A DNA stretch of 64,000 nt from Serratia proteamaculans. Lineage in GTDB: Bacteria; Pseudomonadota; Gammaproteobacteria; Enterobacterales; Enterobacteriaceae. A program made the position numbers and the translations under genes. The notes beneath the pieces are model-generated. The model made no database searches, was not told the DNA's origin, and saw only the letters and a program-made list of their open reading frames with translations. This document shows positions 25,922-36,319 of the stretch, piece by piece (position 1 is the stretch's first letter; each line of letters starts with the position of its first letter). The DNA is taken from assembly GCF_013337185.1 (NCBI RefSeq), contig NZ_SWDE01000001.1:124001-188000 (forward strand). The letters are read 5' to 3'.

Positions 25922-26350
25922 GGCGATGCCCGTCCTTTCGTTATTAGCACAGGTTAAAGGGAGCTGGTGATAGTGTTTTGGCTCCCGAAAGAAGAAGTTA
26001 TCCCTGAGTACAGCAACTCGTATGCCAACTTGGTGCGCTTATTATCGCGAGTTGCGCTGTATTGCCACTGGCTCAGGATTTATTCACCTTCTGATTTAAG
26101 CTTAGTTTGCATACCAGAAAATTTCCTGCGTGGTAAAAAGCTTTTTTTAAGTCATATCAATGACTCAGTTATTACAGGGATAGCCAAATGCCTTGTCTGG
26201 CGCGGCCTGCGGCAAAAAACGTCATGGTTCTGCCATGATTAATTCATATTTAGGTTCTAAGTTATTCGATCTTGGTCGTTTTCTATTGTAAAGATTCAGC
26301 GCGTCACGAAATTCTCACATAAACTAAGCACGCTATTAACTCTGTTATTT
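25922..26350. other. Intergenic region between yeaG and mipA
   Basis: 429-bp divergent promoter region. It contains the sigma-54 element listed separately, and AT-rich DNA before mipA. A 91-codon frame on the plus strand (25967-26242) overlaps the sigma-54 promoter, has no similarity that I recognise and is rejected as a gene. Confidence 0.5.
26012..26027 (-). promoter_or_regulatory. Sigma-54 (RpoN) promoter of yeaG-yeaH
   Basis: Minus-strand TGGCATACGAGTTGCT fits the -24/-12 consensus TGGCAC-N5-TTGCA/T with exact GG-to-GC spacing; only one fixed -24 base differs. It is placed 91 bp upstream of the YeaG start, leaving a leader of about 80 nt. E. coli yeaGH is known to be NtrC-activated. Confidence 0.7.
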
Positions 26351-27115
26351 ATGGAAAAAGAACCAGTGAAGATTTTTAAACTCAAAACGCTAGCAATTAT
26401 CGCTTCCGCAATGGTTTGTGCGCAAAGTGCTCAGGCAGGAACTTGGTCACTCGGCGCTTCCGCGCTGGTTAGCCCGGACCCGTATCGTGGTTATCAGGAC
26501 CGCGTGTATCCGGTACCCGTCATTAACTATGAAGGTGATGACTTCTACTTCCGTACGCTGACCGCTGGTTATTACCTGTGGAAAGATCAGCAAAACCAAC
26601 TGAGTCTGATGGGCTACTTTTCACCGCTGGGCTATCGTCCGGGTGACAGCGACGACGACCGCATGAAGCAGTTGAACAAGCGTCGCGGTACGCTGATGGC
26701 CGGTCTGGCCTATTCGCATTTTGCCGAGTGGGGCATTCTGCGTACCACCTTTACCGGTGATACGCTGAATTACAGTAACGGTATGGTGGGTGATTTCGCC
26801 TATCTGTATAAATTTGATCTGGGCGATTTCACCCTGGTGCCTGGCGTGGGCTTGGCCTGGAGCAGCAAAAACCAGAACAAATACTACTACGGTATCAGCG
26901 AAAACGAGTCCCACCGCAGCGGCCTGGACAGCTACACGCCGAGCGATAGCTGGGCACCTTATGTTGAGCTGAGCGCCAACTATAAGATTAACAAAGACTG
27001 GGACGCATTCTTCCTCGGGCGCTACATCAGCCTGTCCAGCGAAGTGAAAGACAGCCCAATGGTGGATAAATCTTACACCGGGGTGTTGATGACGGGTGTG
27101 AAATACACCTTCTAA
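26351..27115 (+). CDS. mipA: MltA-interacting outer-membrane protein MipA
   Basis: Outer-membrane barrel of the MipA/OmpV family. In E. coli MipA is a scaffold for the lytic transglycosylase MltA and the synthase PBP1B. The longest frame is 254 residues from an ATG at 26351; a GTG at 26366 (MKIFKLKTLAIIASAMVCA) gives a more typical signal peptide and GGAAAAAG lies before it, so the true start is uncertain by five codons. The signal peptide ends AQSAQA. Typical segments are DRVYPVPVINYEGDDFYFR, LMAGLAYSHF, YYYGISENES and the closing VDKSYTGVLMTGVKYTF with terminal phenylalanine. Confidence 0.93.
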   Translation: MEKEPVKIFKLKTLAIIASAMVCAQSAQAGTWSLGASALVSPDPYRGYQDRVYPVPVINYEGDDFYFRTLTAGYYLWKDQQNQLSLMGYFSPLGYRPGDSDDDRMKQLNKRRGTLMAGLAYSHFAEWGILRTTFTGDTLNYSNGMVGDFAYLYKFDLGDFTLVPGVGLAWSSKNQNKYYYGISENESHRSGLDSYTPSDSWAPYVELSANYKINKDWDAFFLGRYISLSSEVKDSPMVDKSYTGVLMTGVKYTF

Positions 27116-27153
27116 TCGAGGGTTGCACCAGTATCGGGCAATGTATGCATCAT

Positions 27154-27176
27154 AAAGGGGCGCTAGCGCCCCTTTT
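27154..27176. terminator. Bidirectional terminator between mipA and yeaD
   Basis: Perfect palindrome AAAGGGGCGCTAGCGCCCCTTTT, 38 bp after the mipA stop. It serves mipA and, in reverse, the convergent yeaD. Confidence 0.85.
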
Positions 27177-27230
27177 GCACATCTGTAGTGCGTGGTTACT
27201 GGGCGGTACTGTTCACCGCCCTTAACGGGA

Positions 27231-28106
27231 TCAGGCGTTGTTACGAATACGGAAGGTCACGGCCAGTCGGGCCGGCTGTTCACCTGCAGCCACCAGGGGT
27301 TTACTTACGCGACCGGTTTCTACACAAACCATGGTTTTATAACCGTCATTCGGCATATCCGCCATGCTGCAAGAGAGCTCCACACCCGGGTTCCAGGCAA
27401 TAACGTCACTCATGTGATGGTGATGAACCTCAATGGTGCGCTGTAATGATGCATCCTTGATCAGGCTGAACGCGTCCGGTTGGGTATAAACCCGGTCGGT
27501 CTGGCCGACGAAGGTCACGTCACCCACCTGGTGTGCTTGTGCACCAGCGGCCACTTTATCAATGTAAGGTTCGCCGAGACCCGCTACCTTGACCTGCGCA
27601 ATATCACCAATCTGGAAGTAAGTGTGCAGGGCTGCGGTCGCCTGATAGTCGCCGTGGGACTCCAGCTCGATTTCACATTCCTCACCCAGTTTGAAACGGG
27701 CGATCAGCGTGAAGGCATGTGGCCACAGGCTGCGGGTCTGCTCATTGTCTTTCAAGGTGAAGGTCAGAATAACGCCGTTGTCGTCTTCATCATGCGCCGT
27801 CAGAGTCCACGGCTGATTGCGTGCGAAACCGTGCGAAGGTTTTGCCACCGGGCCAAACCAGGGCCAGCAGATTGGCACGCCGCCACGGATGGCATTGCCC
27901 TTTTTAAACGGTGTATTGTTGCTCAGCCAAATAACCGGTTTTTCACCGCTAGGTTGCCAGGCCAACAGATGTGCGCCCTGAAGGGAGATAGCAGCACGCA
28001 CTTTCGGATGGGAAACCACCACGACAGGCAGCTCATCGAGCTGGCGCTGACTGATAAAAGGGGAAATCTGTTCGGTAACGGGTAGGGTGAAAATCTTTTC
28101 GTTCAT
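27231..28106 (-). CDS. yeaD: D-hexose-6-phosphate mutarotase YeaD
   Basis: 291-residue cytoplasmic enzyme of the aldose 1-epimerase-like family (E. coli YeaD type), which interconverts anomers of glucose-6-phosphate and related sugars. The start is the ATG at 28104-28106 (MNEKIFTLPVTEQISPF) with AAAGGC upstream; an in-frame start ten codons earlier lies in the gapA terminator. Segments such as QGAHLLAWQPSGEKPVIWLS, GGVPICWPWFGP and LHTYFQIGDIAQV match the family. It is downstream of gapA on the same strand, separated by a terminator, as in E. coli. Confidence 0.93.
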   Translation of the reverse strand: MNEKIFTLPVTEQISPFISQRQLDELPVVVVSHPKVRAAISLQGAHLLAWQPSGEKPVIWLSNNTPFKKGNAIRGGVPICWPWFGPVAKPSHGFARNQPWTLTAHDEDDNGVILTFTLKDNEQTRSLWPHAFTLIARFKLGEECEIELESHGDYQATAALHTYFQIGDIAQVKVAGLGEPYIDKVAAGAQAHQVGDVTFVGQTDRVYTQPDAFSLIKDASLQRTIEVHHHHMSDVIAWNPGVELSCSMADMPNDGYKTMVCVETGRVSKPLVAAGEQPARLAVTFRIRNNA

Positions 28107-28136
28107 CGGGTTGCCTTTTGTTCGCTGTAGAAACAA

Positions 28137-28162
28137 AAAAAGGGCGACAAAAATGTCGCCCT
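28137..28162 (-). terminator. Terminator after gapA
   Basis: On the minus strand AGGGCGAC-ATTTTT-GTCGCCCT followed by a T-rich run (28131-28140), 24 bp after the gapA stop. Confidence 0.88.
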
Positions 28163-28186
28163 CATCATCAGCTTAACATCAATCCA

Positions 28187-29194
<1,008 letters not shown>

Positions 29195-29390
29195 CTATTT
29201 GTTAGTGAATAAAAGGTTGCCTGTAAAATTACAAAAACCTTACCAAGCGTCAAGCGGAATCGTGTCAATACTTGCTGCAAATCAAACCTGGAAGCCGGGT
29301 TTGAGTGCTTATTGCACATTCCGTTTGCGTTCGGCCTCATCCGTTATATGGGGTCAAACCGCTAAGTATAAAGTCAGCCCGTGTAAGATA

Positions 29391-29406
29391 TGTGATCGGC
29401 ATCACA
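29391..29406. promoter_or_regulatory. Perfect CRP-type site between gapA and msrB
   Basis: TGTGATCGGCATCACA is a full match to TGTGA-N6-TCACA. It lies 209 bp upstream of gapA and 125 bp upstream of msrB, so either gene could be controlled. CRP control of gapA is known in E. coli. Confidence 0.75.
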
Positions 29407-29530
29407 AATCATCGTGGCGTGACCTTTATGGGCTACAGTTTAGGCCAAAAAGCGCTGCAGTGTTGTTAATTTTTTGTTATTATTACTCATTGTTTTCGTT
29501 GACATTATCCACATTCAGAGAAACGCACAA

Positions 29531-29944
29531 ATGGCTAAAGAGACAACCCCTGACCATCCGGCCACGGAACTGAATGAAATCCAACGTTATGTGACTCAGG
29601 AACGTGGTACCGAGGCGCCGTATTCCGGCAAATTGCTGCACAACAAACGCGAGGGCGTGTACCATTGCCTGTGCTGCAACCATCCGCTGTTCTACTCCGA
29701 CAGCAAGTATGACTCCGGCTGCGGCTGGCCGAGTTTCTATCAGCCGGTTTCCGACGATGCTATTCGTTATCTTGATGATAATACGCATAATATGCATCGC
29801 GTTGAGATCCGCTGTGGGCATTGCGACGCCCACCTGGGGCATGTCTTCCCCGATGGGCCACAGCCAACCGGCGAGCGTTTTTGCGTTAACTCGGCGTCGT
29901 TGAGCTTTACCGACGATGAGAGCGGCGAAAAAACGGCCGGCTGA
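29531..29944 (+). CDS. msrB: Peptide methionine-R-sulfoxide reductase MsrB
   Basis: Cytoplasmic repair enzyme reducing methionine-R-sulfoxide in proteins, with thioredoxin as reductant. The start is the ATG at 29531 ([20 protein letters not shown]), giving 137 residues, the E. coli length; an in-frame start at 29474 has no ribosome-binding site. The zinc-binding CxxC pairs are in [11 protein letters not shown] and [17 protein letters not shown], and the catalytic cysteine is in [13 protein letters not shown]. It precedes yeaC by 64 bp, as in E. coli. Confidence 0.97.
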   Translation: MAKETTPDHPATELNEIQRYVTQERGTEAPYSGKLLHNKREGVYHCLCCNHPLFYSDSKYDSGCGWPSFYQPVSDDAIRYLDDNTHNMHRVEIRCGHCDAHLGHVFPDGPQPTGERFCVNSASLSFTDDESGEKTAG

Positions 29945-30008
29945 CGGATTATTCAGTGAGAAAAATCGATTCAGCTAATTATTCTTCCACGAGTGAGGAA
30001 ATGCTCTG

Positions 30009-30281
30009 ATGGACGTAAAAGATCTGATTGCCGCCATGACGCCGGAAATCTATCAGCGACTGGTGCTGGCCGTTGAGTTGGGCAAGTGGCCGGACGGCGT
30101 GGCACTGACGCCGGAACAGAAAGAAAACAGTCTGCAAGCGGTGATGCTGTGGCAGTCATTACACAACGCTGACCCGCAGCACATGAGTATTGGCACCGAC
30201 GGGCAGATAGTGATGAAGAGTAAGCAGGAGCTGAAACAGCAGTTCATTGCTGAACCGCTGGTCAAGTTAAAACCACAGTAA
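30009..30281 (+). CDS. yeaC: DUF1315 family protein YeaC
   Basis: 90-residue soluble protein of the DUF1315 family, function unknown. MDVKDLIAAMTPEIYQRLVL begins the protein, followed by GKWPDGVALTPEQKENSLQA. It follows msrB on the same strand, so the two are probably co-transcribed, and the same pair is found in E. coli. The ATG at 30009 has GAGGAAATGCTCTG upstream. Confidence 0.9.
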   Translation: MDVKDLIAAMTPEIYQRLVLAVELGKWPDGVALTPEQKENSLQAVMLWQSLHNADPQHMSIGTDGQIVMKSKQELKQQFIAEPLVKLKPQ

Positions 30282-30292
30282 ATCTGACAGCA

Positions 30293-30312
30293 GGGCGATG
30301 CTCGCATCGCCC
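30293..30312. terminator. Terminator between yeaC and the chitinase gene
   Basis: Perfect inverted repeat GGGCGATG-CTCG-CATCGCCC between convergent genes. T runs are weak. Confidence 0.6.
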
Positions 30313-30318
30313 GCTGAG

Positions 30319-31599
30319 TTACCGTTTCCCGCCGTTAATCCCCAACGACTCCGCCAGTTGATGCGCTAACCGGTTATTGTCGTCTGCGCCATATTCCCAG
30401 AACATCGCACCGCCCAATCCCTTGCTTTTGATGTAGTCAGCCTTGAGTTCAACCGAACGCGGGTTCTCGTAGGAAATAGCGAACAGCGGCTTACCCTCGG
30501 CGGATTTCATCGTCAGGTAAGGCACCTGGGCGTCATTGTCCCAATGGGCGGTGAAGCGCCGTTGTGGATCGTTTAGCAGCTTGCTGACGATATCGTTGTA
30601 TTTGAAATAGCTGTCCTTGGTCAGGTCCAGCCCCATAGCCTTGAACACAGCCGTTTCATGGGCGGTGAAGTAGGGTTGGGTGACCGGGTTTTTGGCCGCG
30701 TCCGCTTTGTCCCAATCGATGCCCGGCTCGGTCGCCCGTTTTGGCACCCGGCCATAGAAACCAATCCCCAGATTCAACTGAGCTGGCTTTAACCCGGCGG
30801 CAAGATAGTTATCCACCACAAAATTGGCGCTGTAACGATCGGCAGCGGCGACGGTTGGCCATTGTTTGGAGTCATACAGATTGGAGTTGAAGTATTGGGT
30901 GCCGTACGCCATGTCGTAAGTCATCAGGTTGATGTAGTCGAGGTAGGGCGCAATGCCTTTAACGTCGACCCATTCCTGCGGGCTTTTCACGTTGGCCCCG
31001 ACGGCGATGGTCAGCAACTTGCCTTTATCCAGCGCTTTATGTAGCTCAGCCAGCAACAGCGTGAAGTTGGCACGATCTGCCGGTTGGCTTTCGACCAGCC
31101 CCCAGGCACCGTTAACCGGGTATTCCCAGTCGAGATCGATGCCGTCCAGATGATATTGCTTGATGACCTGTTGTACCGAGCGGATAAACACCGCCCGACT
31201 TTCCGCTGTGGCAGCTGCGCCGGAGAACCCGCGCGCGCCCCAGCCACCGACGGACAGCAAGACTTTCAGCTCCGGGTTCTGTTTACGCAGAATCGGCAAC
31301 AGTTGCAAATCCGCCATCACCTTGGGTGACAGATAAATTTGGTGCAGGCGGGACGGATCTTTTAGCGCCGGGTTGGTTTCCTGTTTCTCGTCGTTGTAGA
31401 TCAGACCGAAAGAGTAATTGAGGTGGGTAATTTGTGTGACGTCCAGCTTGTTGATATCGCCGCCAGGGCCGGCGGTAACATCACCGCCGCCGTTGAAATA
31501 ACCGACGGAAAGGTAAGAAGCGGCATGAGCCATGCCGGCACCAGCCATACCAAGCTGTACCGCTACCAGTAAAGGCAGCAGTTTACGGGTTAATACCAT
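30319..31599 (-). CDS. chiD: Secreted family 18 chitinase (ChiD type)
   Basis: Chitin-degrading glycoside hydrolase of family 18, 426 residues. The start is the ATG at 31597-31599, with AAAGGAGATGAC before it; an in-frame start 22 codons earlier lacks one. A signal peptide covers about residues 1-25 (LLVAVQLGMAGAGMAHA). The catalytic motif DGIDLDWEYP (DxxDxDxE, with the acid glutamate) and the SxGG motif LLSVGGWG are present, as is YDYINLMTYDMAYG-like DYINLMTYD. There is no separate chitin-binding domain. It closely resembles my recollection of the single-domain ChiD of S. proteamaculans, known for transglycosylation. It is convergent with yeaC. Confidence 0.85.
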   Translation of the reverse strand: MVLTRKLLPLLVAVQLGMAGAGMAHAASYLSVGYFNGGGDVTAGPGGDINKLDVTQITHLNYSFGLIYNDEKQETNPALKDPSRLHQIYLSPKVMADLQLLPILRKQNPELKVLLSVGGWGARGFSGAAATAESRAVFIRSVQQVIKQYHLDGIDLDWEYPVNGAWGLVESQPADRANFTLLLAELHKALDKGKLLTIAVGANVKSPQEWVDVKGIAPYLDYINLMTYDMAYGTQYFNSNLYDSKQWPTVAAADRYSANFVVDNYLAAGLKPAQLNLGIGFYGRVPKRATEPGIDWDKADAAKNPVTQPYFTAHETAVFKAMGLDLTKDSYFKYNDIVSKLLNDPQRRFTAHWDNDAQVPYLTMKSAEGKPLFAISYENPRSVELKADYIKSKGLGGAMFWEYGADDNNRLAHQLAESLGINGGKR

Positions 31600-31799
31600 G
31601 TCATCTCCTTTGGTCGGCAAGGCCGACCGAAACCGCCTGAGGCGGTAACATAAAGCCGGGCTCAATGGGCCCCGGATGCGTATAACTTACTGATGCCAAT
31701 GCATCAGCGGTCATAACAGCAAAAGCGCCGCACGTGAACAAGATGTAATCACAGGAGAATGGTTGGAATGTGAGCGATGTCGAGGTTTGGATCAGGGGA

Positions 31800-31821
31800 G
31801 GGAAAGGGCGCAAAAGCGCCC
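31800..31821 (-). terminator. Terminator after pncA
   Basis: GGGCGC-TTTT-GCGCCC on the minus strand followed by TTTCCC, 8 bp after the pncA stop. Short T run. Confidence 0.6.
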
Positions 31822-31828
31822 AAGAGTA

Positions 31829-32461
31829 TCAGTGGGCAATAAATTGTGACAGGGTAACTAATTGCGCTCCAGCCTGTTGCATTACCCGGAGCGCTTCCTG
31901 ACTGTCGCCGGGCTGCAAATCAACCCCGCGGCAGCCGTCGGTAATCACCGTAGTTTTGTAGCCCAACTCCAGCGCATCCAGCACGCTGAATTTTACGCAG
32001 TAGTCGGTCGCTAACCCCATAATCGCCAGATGACTAACGTTCTGCGCTTTCAGCCAGCTGTCCAACTCGGTGTGCGAGCGGTGACTGTTGTCGAAGAAGG
32101 CGCTGTAGCTGTCGATAGCCGTATTTTGCCCTTTACGGAACACCGCGATAATCTCCCGTTGGTGCAATTGCGGATGAAACTCAGCGCCCTGGCTTTCCTG
32201 TACGCAGTGCACCGGCCACCAAACCTGCGGCAACCCCTCCAGCTCACCCAGGGTGCCTACTGGTGCGTTGGCATTTACCGCAAAGCTGCGGTGATTGGCG
32301 GGGTGCCAGTCCTGGCTGGCGACCACCGGCTCACCGCGTGCGTTGCAGGCCGCTATGGCCTGATTGGCAACGCTAATCACGGCATCACCTTCGGTCACCG
32401 CCAATGCGCCGCCGGGGCAAAAGTCGTTTTGCAAATCGATAAGCAACAGCGCTGTTTTCAT
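31829..32461 (-). CDS. pncA: Nicotinamidase PncA
   Basis: Hydrolyses nicotinamide to nicotinate and ammonia in NAD salvage; it also activates pyrazinamide. The 210-residue protein has the isochorismatase-like fold. The catalytic triad is visible as an aspartate in LLIDLQNDFCPGG, a lysine in VFRKGQN and a cysteine in LATDYCVKFS. The metal site includes QDWHPANH. It is 22 bp downstream of ansA, forming the ansA-pncA operon also found in E. coli. Confidence 0.96.
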   Translation of the reverse strand: MKTALLLIDLQNDFCPGGALAVTEGDAVISVANQAIAACNARGEPVVASQDWHPANHRSFAVNANAPVGTLGELEGLPQVWWPVHCVQESQGAEFHPQLHQREIIAVFRKGQNTAIDSYSAFFDNSHRSHTELDSWLKAQNVSHLAIMGLATDYCVKFSVLDALELGYKTTVITDGCRGVDLQPGDSQEALRVMQQAGAQLVTLSQFIAH

Positions 32462-32483
32462 TGCGACTCCATGGTGTGTAGGG

Positions 32484-33500
32484 TTAACCGCTAATGCTCA
32501 ATTCACCGCGCAGGTCCTGTTGCATCAGGCTGCGGATTTGTTCCGGCGTCAGGGGTTGGCTCAGCAGGTAGTGCAGCTTGGTCAATGCGGCTTCGACCGT
32601 CATATCAAACCCACTGATGACGCCGGCATGGGCCAGCGCATTACCGGTGGCGTAGCCTTCCATATTGACCCGCCCGGAGATGCACTGCGTCAGGTTGACC
32701 ACCACAATGCCGCGTTCAGAGGCATCGCGCAATTCATCCACCAGCTCTGCTTTTTGCGGTGCGTTGCCTACCCCGTAAGAGCGCAGGATCAAGGCTTTCA
32801 CCGGTTGTAGCAGGAAATTGCGTACTACCGCGCCGGAAATGCCTGGGTAAATGGTCACCACACCGATTGGCTGCGGCGTAATGTCATGTACCTTGAGCTC
32901 GCCATTGCAGACCGGGCTGTCGATGCCGTTCTGGCGACGAATATGAATACCGGCCTCCAGCAGCGGTGGCAGATTGGGGGAAGCAAAGGCGTCGAAACCG
33001 TCAGCATGCGCCTTGGTGGTACGGTTGCCGCGGAACAGCTTGTTATTGAAGAACAGGCTGACTTCATTCACCGGATGGTTGGCTGCCAGATAAAGCGCGT
33101 TCAGCAGGTTGGTCTGGCCATCGGAACGCAGTTCCGCCAGTGGGATCTGAGAACCGGTGACAATCACCGGCTTGGCCAGGTTTTCCAGCATGAACGACAG
33201 CGCCGAGGCGGTGAACGCCATGGTGTCGGTACCGTGCAGGATCACAAAGCCGTCATAGCGGTCATAATTGAGTTTGATATCGTCGGCGATGTGCTGCCAG
33301 TCTTCCGGCGTCATGTCGGAGGAGTCGATCAGCGGCGCATATTCATGAATGGTGAAGTCCGGCATTTCCGGGCGGTGGAATTCCGGCATCAGCGCCAGTT
33401 GCCGCTGCAGGTGGCCGGAGACTGGAATATAGCCGTGCTCAGAACGCTGCATGCCGATGGTTCCGCCAGTGTAGGCGACGTAAATCGATTTCTTTTGCAT
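32484..33500 (-). CDS. ansA: Cytoplasmic L-asparaginase I AnsA
   Basis: Low-affinity cytosolic asparaginase that hydrolyses L-asparagine to aspartate and ammonia. It is 338 residues, with no signal peptide. The two catalytic threonine motifs are present, YVAYTGGTIGMQRSEHG at the start and VILHGTDTMAFTASALSFML in the middle. The ATG at 33498-33500 opens MQKKSIYVAYTGGT. It is first in the ansA-pncA operon and lies downstream of sppA, separated by a terminator. The order matches E. coli. Confidence 0.97.
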   Translation of the reverse strand: MQKKSIYVAYTGGTIGMQRSEHGYIPVSGHLQRQLALMPEFHRPEMPDFTIHEYAPLIDSSDMTPEDWQHIADDIKLNYDRYDGFVILHGTDTMAFTASALSFMLENLAKPVIVTGSQIPLAELRSDGQTNLLNALYLAANHPVNEVSLFFNNKLFRGNRTTKAHADGFDAFASPNLPPLLEAGIHIRRQNGIDSPVCNGELKVHDITPQPIGVVTIYPGISGAVVRNFLLQPVKALILRSYGVGNAPQKAELVDELRDASERGIVVVNLTQCISGRVNMEGYATGNALAHAGVISGFDMTVEAALTKLHYLLSQPLTPEQIRSLMQQDLRGELSISG

Positions 33501-33553
33501 AGTGATTGTTTTAACAGAAATAAGATGGGCTGAATTATAGGGGGATAAACGCA

Positions 33554-33580
33554 GAAAAAAAGCCCGGCGGGTGCCGGGCT
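33554..33580 (-). terminator. Terminator after sppA
   Basis: On the minus strand AGCCCGGC-ACCC-GCCGGGCT followed by TTTTTTT, 14 bp after the sppA stop. Confidence 0.9.
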
Positions 33581-33593
33581 GAGGATTAATTTG

Positions 33594-35450
33594 TTAGCGG
33601 ACTTCTCCGCAGGTCAAACAGATGGCATAGCGGTTTTGCGGATCGTTCAGGTTATTGAACAAACCCGGTTGCTCTTTGACCGCCATGGCCACTGATGCCA
33701 AGGGCGCAGGCAGCATCGACTGGATGGCCGCCGGCAACATGGCGTGAATGGAAACGCCAAATTGGCTGAGAACCATATCGGTCAGGCTTGGCGTATCGAC
33801 AAACCAGTTAAGCTGCCACTGTTTCAATTGCGCCAGTTCGGCGGCTTTCTTCACCGCGTCGTCGAAGTCACCCAACTGATCGACCAGACCATTGGTCTTG
33901 GCATCGCTGCCCAGCCACACGTGACCCTGAGCAATCTGATCAACCTGCTGTGGTGTCATTTTGCGCGACTTGGCAACCAGGTCGATAAAGTTTTGATAAC
34001 CCTTCTCGATGTTCAACTGCATCATCTGCGAGAACTCAGGCGGCAGTGCCTTGGTGACCGCCAGATCCGCCAGCGGCGAGGTTGCCACGCCGTCGGTATG
34101 TACGCCGATACTGTCCAGCGTCTGCTCGTAGGTGTTAATCACCCCGAAGATGCCAATGGAGCCGGTGAGGGTGCTTGGGCTGGCGATGATGTAATCCGCC
34201 GGTGTAGAGACCCAATAGCCGCCCGAGGCCGCCATGCCACCCATGGAAACCACCACAGGTTTGCCGGCGGCACGTACCGCAGCCAACTCGGAGCGGATCA
34301 CTTCCGAGGCACTGACGCTGCCCCCTGGGCTGTTGACCCGGAAAATCACCGCCTTGATAGCCGGATCCAGTCGCGCCTGACGCAGTTCTGCGGCAGTGGT
34401 ATCGCCGCCAACGGTGCCTGGTGTTTGCGGGCCGTCCATGATCGCGCCGTTAGCGAAGATCACGGCGATTTTACCGCCTTGATCCGGCGTCGGCTTCGGC
34501 TGGTAGTCGTAGATACTGGTAGCGTTGAAATCATTGGCCTGTTTGTCCCAACCGAAAGTCTTGATCAGTTGGTTTTCGATAACGGTGCGCGACGCCAGTT
34601 CATCGACCAGTTTGTTATCCAGCGCATACTTCGCCGTATCACCACCTGCCGCCTGCATCCCGCTCAGCACGCCTGCGGCCCCTGGGAACAGCTGTTGCGC
34701 CGTGATCTGGCGGTTAGCCGCCACGGTATCCAGATAGTTTTGCCACAATCCACCAATCCAGCGGCTGTCAGCCTCACGGGCAGCCGGTGACATATCGTCA
34801 CGGATCAAGGGTTCCACGGCGGATTTATAGGTGCCGACGCGGAAGATGTTGGTGGTGACCTTGAGTTTTTCCAACAACGATTTGTAGTAAAGGTTGTTGG
34901 TGGCGAAACCGTGCAGGTCGACCGCACCCTGTGGCGACAGGTAAACCTTGTTGGCGTAGCTGGCCAGATAATATTGTGTCTGGTTATAGCTGTCGCCAAT
35001 GGCAAAGATCGGTTTGCCACTGTCACGGAATTCACGCAGTGCCTTGCCGATGTACTGCAGCGAAGGCTGATCGGCACCGGCAAAGTCATTCAACTGCAAT
35101 ACCATGCCGGTAATGTTTTTGTCGTCTTTGGCCTTGCGGATGCTGTCAACCACGTCAAACAGGGAGTTTTCCTGCAGGCGGTTGCTGGAAGCGCCCAACA
35201 GTTCACGACCCCATTGGCGAACCTTGTTGTTCATCGACGGTTGGTCAACCACCACGCCGCTCAGATCAACCAGCAACGCACCGCGAGTAGGGACGGCAGG
35301 GGTGGTGGCACTCTGGAATGAAAGATAGATGCCAACCCCAACCAGGATCAGCAACACCAGGAACAAATTGAGGATCAGTTCCCTGATAAAGTTCAGCAGA
35401 CGCCATGTCCACCTGAAAACGCCGGCAATGATTTGCCACAATGTGCGCAT
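33594..35450 (-). CDS. sppA: Signal peptide peptidase A (protease IV)
   Basis: Inner-membrane serine protease that degrades cleaved signal peptides in the periplasm. It has 618 residues with one amino-terminal transmembrane helix (about 24-45, [20 protein letters not shown]). It has the tandem SppA arrangement, with the catalytic lysine in [12 protein letters not shown] of the first half and the catalytic serine in [14 protein letters not shown] of the second half. Other segments include [16 protein letters not shown] and [11 protein letters not shown]. It acts as a tetramer in E. coli. The start is the ATG at 35448-35450; the divergent neighbour is ydjA. Confidence 0.97.
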   Translation of the reverse strand: MRTLWQIIAGVFRWTWRLLNFIRELILNLFLVLLILVGVGIYLSFQSATTPAVPTRGALLVDLSGVVVDQPSMNNKVRQWGRELLGASSNRLQENSLFDVVDSIRKAKDDKNITGMVLQLNDFAGADQPSLQYIGKALREFRDSGKPIFAIGDSYNQTQYYLASYANKVYLSPQGAVDLHGFATNNLYYKSLLEKLKVTTNIFRVGTYKSAVEPLIRDDMSPAAREADSRWIGGLWQNYLDTVAANRQITAQQLFPGAAGVLSGMQAAGGDTAKYALDNKLVDELASRTVIENQLIKTFGWDKQANDFNATSIYDYQPKPTPDQGGKIAVIFANGAIMDGPQTPGTVGGDTTAAELRQARLDPAIKAVIFRVNSPGGSVSASEVIRSELAAVRAAGKPVVVSMGGMAASGGYWVSTPADYIIASPSTLTGSIGIFGVINTYEQTLDSIGVHTDGVATSPLADLAVTKALPPEFSQMMQLNIEKGYQNFIDLVAKSRKMTPQQVDQIAQGHVWLGSDAKTNGLVDQLGDFDDAVKKAAELAQLKQWQLNWFVDTPSLTDMVLSQFGVSIHAMLPAAIQSMLPAPLASVAMAVKEQPGLFNNLNDPQNRYAICLTCGEVR

Positions 35451-35610
35451 GTGCTCTCCAGCAAGAGTCGAGAATGTTCCGCTATCCTAATGAGCGGCCA
35501 AAGAAATGTCAGCTTTAAATCGTGGGTCACAGAGGCTAATGTCGAGGCTGTCACTCGCCGTTTAGCTATGTTACCGTGATTTGAATGAAAATTGTTATCA
35601 GGAGTTTACG

Positions 35611-36162
35611 ATGGATGCACTGGATCTTTTACTGAATCGCCGCTCTGCGTCACGCCTCGCGGCCCCGGCGCCGGAAGGCGAGGCGCGTCAGAATATCATC
35701 AACGCGGGCCTGCGAGCGCCCGATCATGGCGCCTTGCAGCCATGGCGTTTTGTGATGATTGAAAACCAGGGTCTGGAGCGTTTTAGTCAATTGTTACAAG
35801 CTGCTGCAAAGCAGGACGAAATGGATGAAGCCGCGCTAGAAAAGGCGACAAAAGCGCCATTCCGCGCCCCGCTGATTATCACCGTGGTGGCCCATTGCAC
35901 CGAAGAAACCAAGGTTCCGCGCTGGGAACAGGTGGTTTCTGCCGGTTGTGCGGTCCAGGCGATGCAGATGGCTGCACTGGCGCAGGGCTTCAACGGTATC
36001 TGGCGCACCGGTGCCTGGACCGAGCACCCACTGGTTCGTGAAGCCTTTGGCTGTCGCGAGCAGGACGAAATTGTCGGCTTCCTGTATTTGGGTACCCCAC
36101 AGTTAAAAGCTTCGACCAAAGTGATCGCCCCGGACAGCACGCCTTTCGTCAGCTATTTCTGA
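35611..36162 (+). CDS. ydjA: NAD(P)H nitroreductase YdjA
   Basis: Small FMN-dependent nitroreductase-family oxidoreductase, 183 residues. The start is the ATG at 35611 ([20 protein letters not shown]), preceded by CAGGAG; a longer frame from 35581 is unlikely. The FMN-phosphate arginine motif is [10 protein letters not shown] and the core is [18 protein letters not shown] [17 protein letters not shown]. The natural substrate is unknown; members reduce nitro compounds and quinones. It is divergent from sppA and upstream of selD, as in E. coli. Confidence 0.93.
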   Translation: MDALDLLLNRRSASRLAAPAPEGEARQNIINAGLRAPDHGALQPWRFVMIENQGLERFSQLLQAAAKQDEMDEAALEKATKAPFRAPLIITVVAHCTEETKVPRWEQVVSAGCAVQAMQMAALAQGFNGIWRTGAWTEHPLVREAFGCREQDEIVGFLYLGTPQLKASTKVIAPDSTPFVSYF

Positions 36163-36319
36163 TCCCACCGGCGGGATTGCGGCAAAAATGCGCTAAATCC
36201 CGCCATTCTGTGTTGTTTATGAGCAGGCCGTTCGGTTATCGGCAGCCCGCTCTTACCAATCCCGTCGGCAAGCGCTACCCTATGATATCTTGAATGCCGT
36301 TAACCGAAGGGAGTGGTAT

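Noticed and set aside
25967-26242. 91-codon plus-strand frame upstream of mipA
   Set aside because: It overlaps the sigma-54 promoter of yeaG, with no similarity or initiation signal.
31601-31813. 70-codon minus-strand frame upstream of the chitinase gene
   Set aside because: Lies in the chitinase promoter region and overlaps its start; no similarity or ribosome-binding site.
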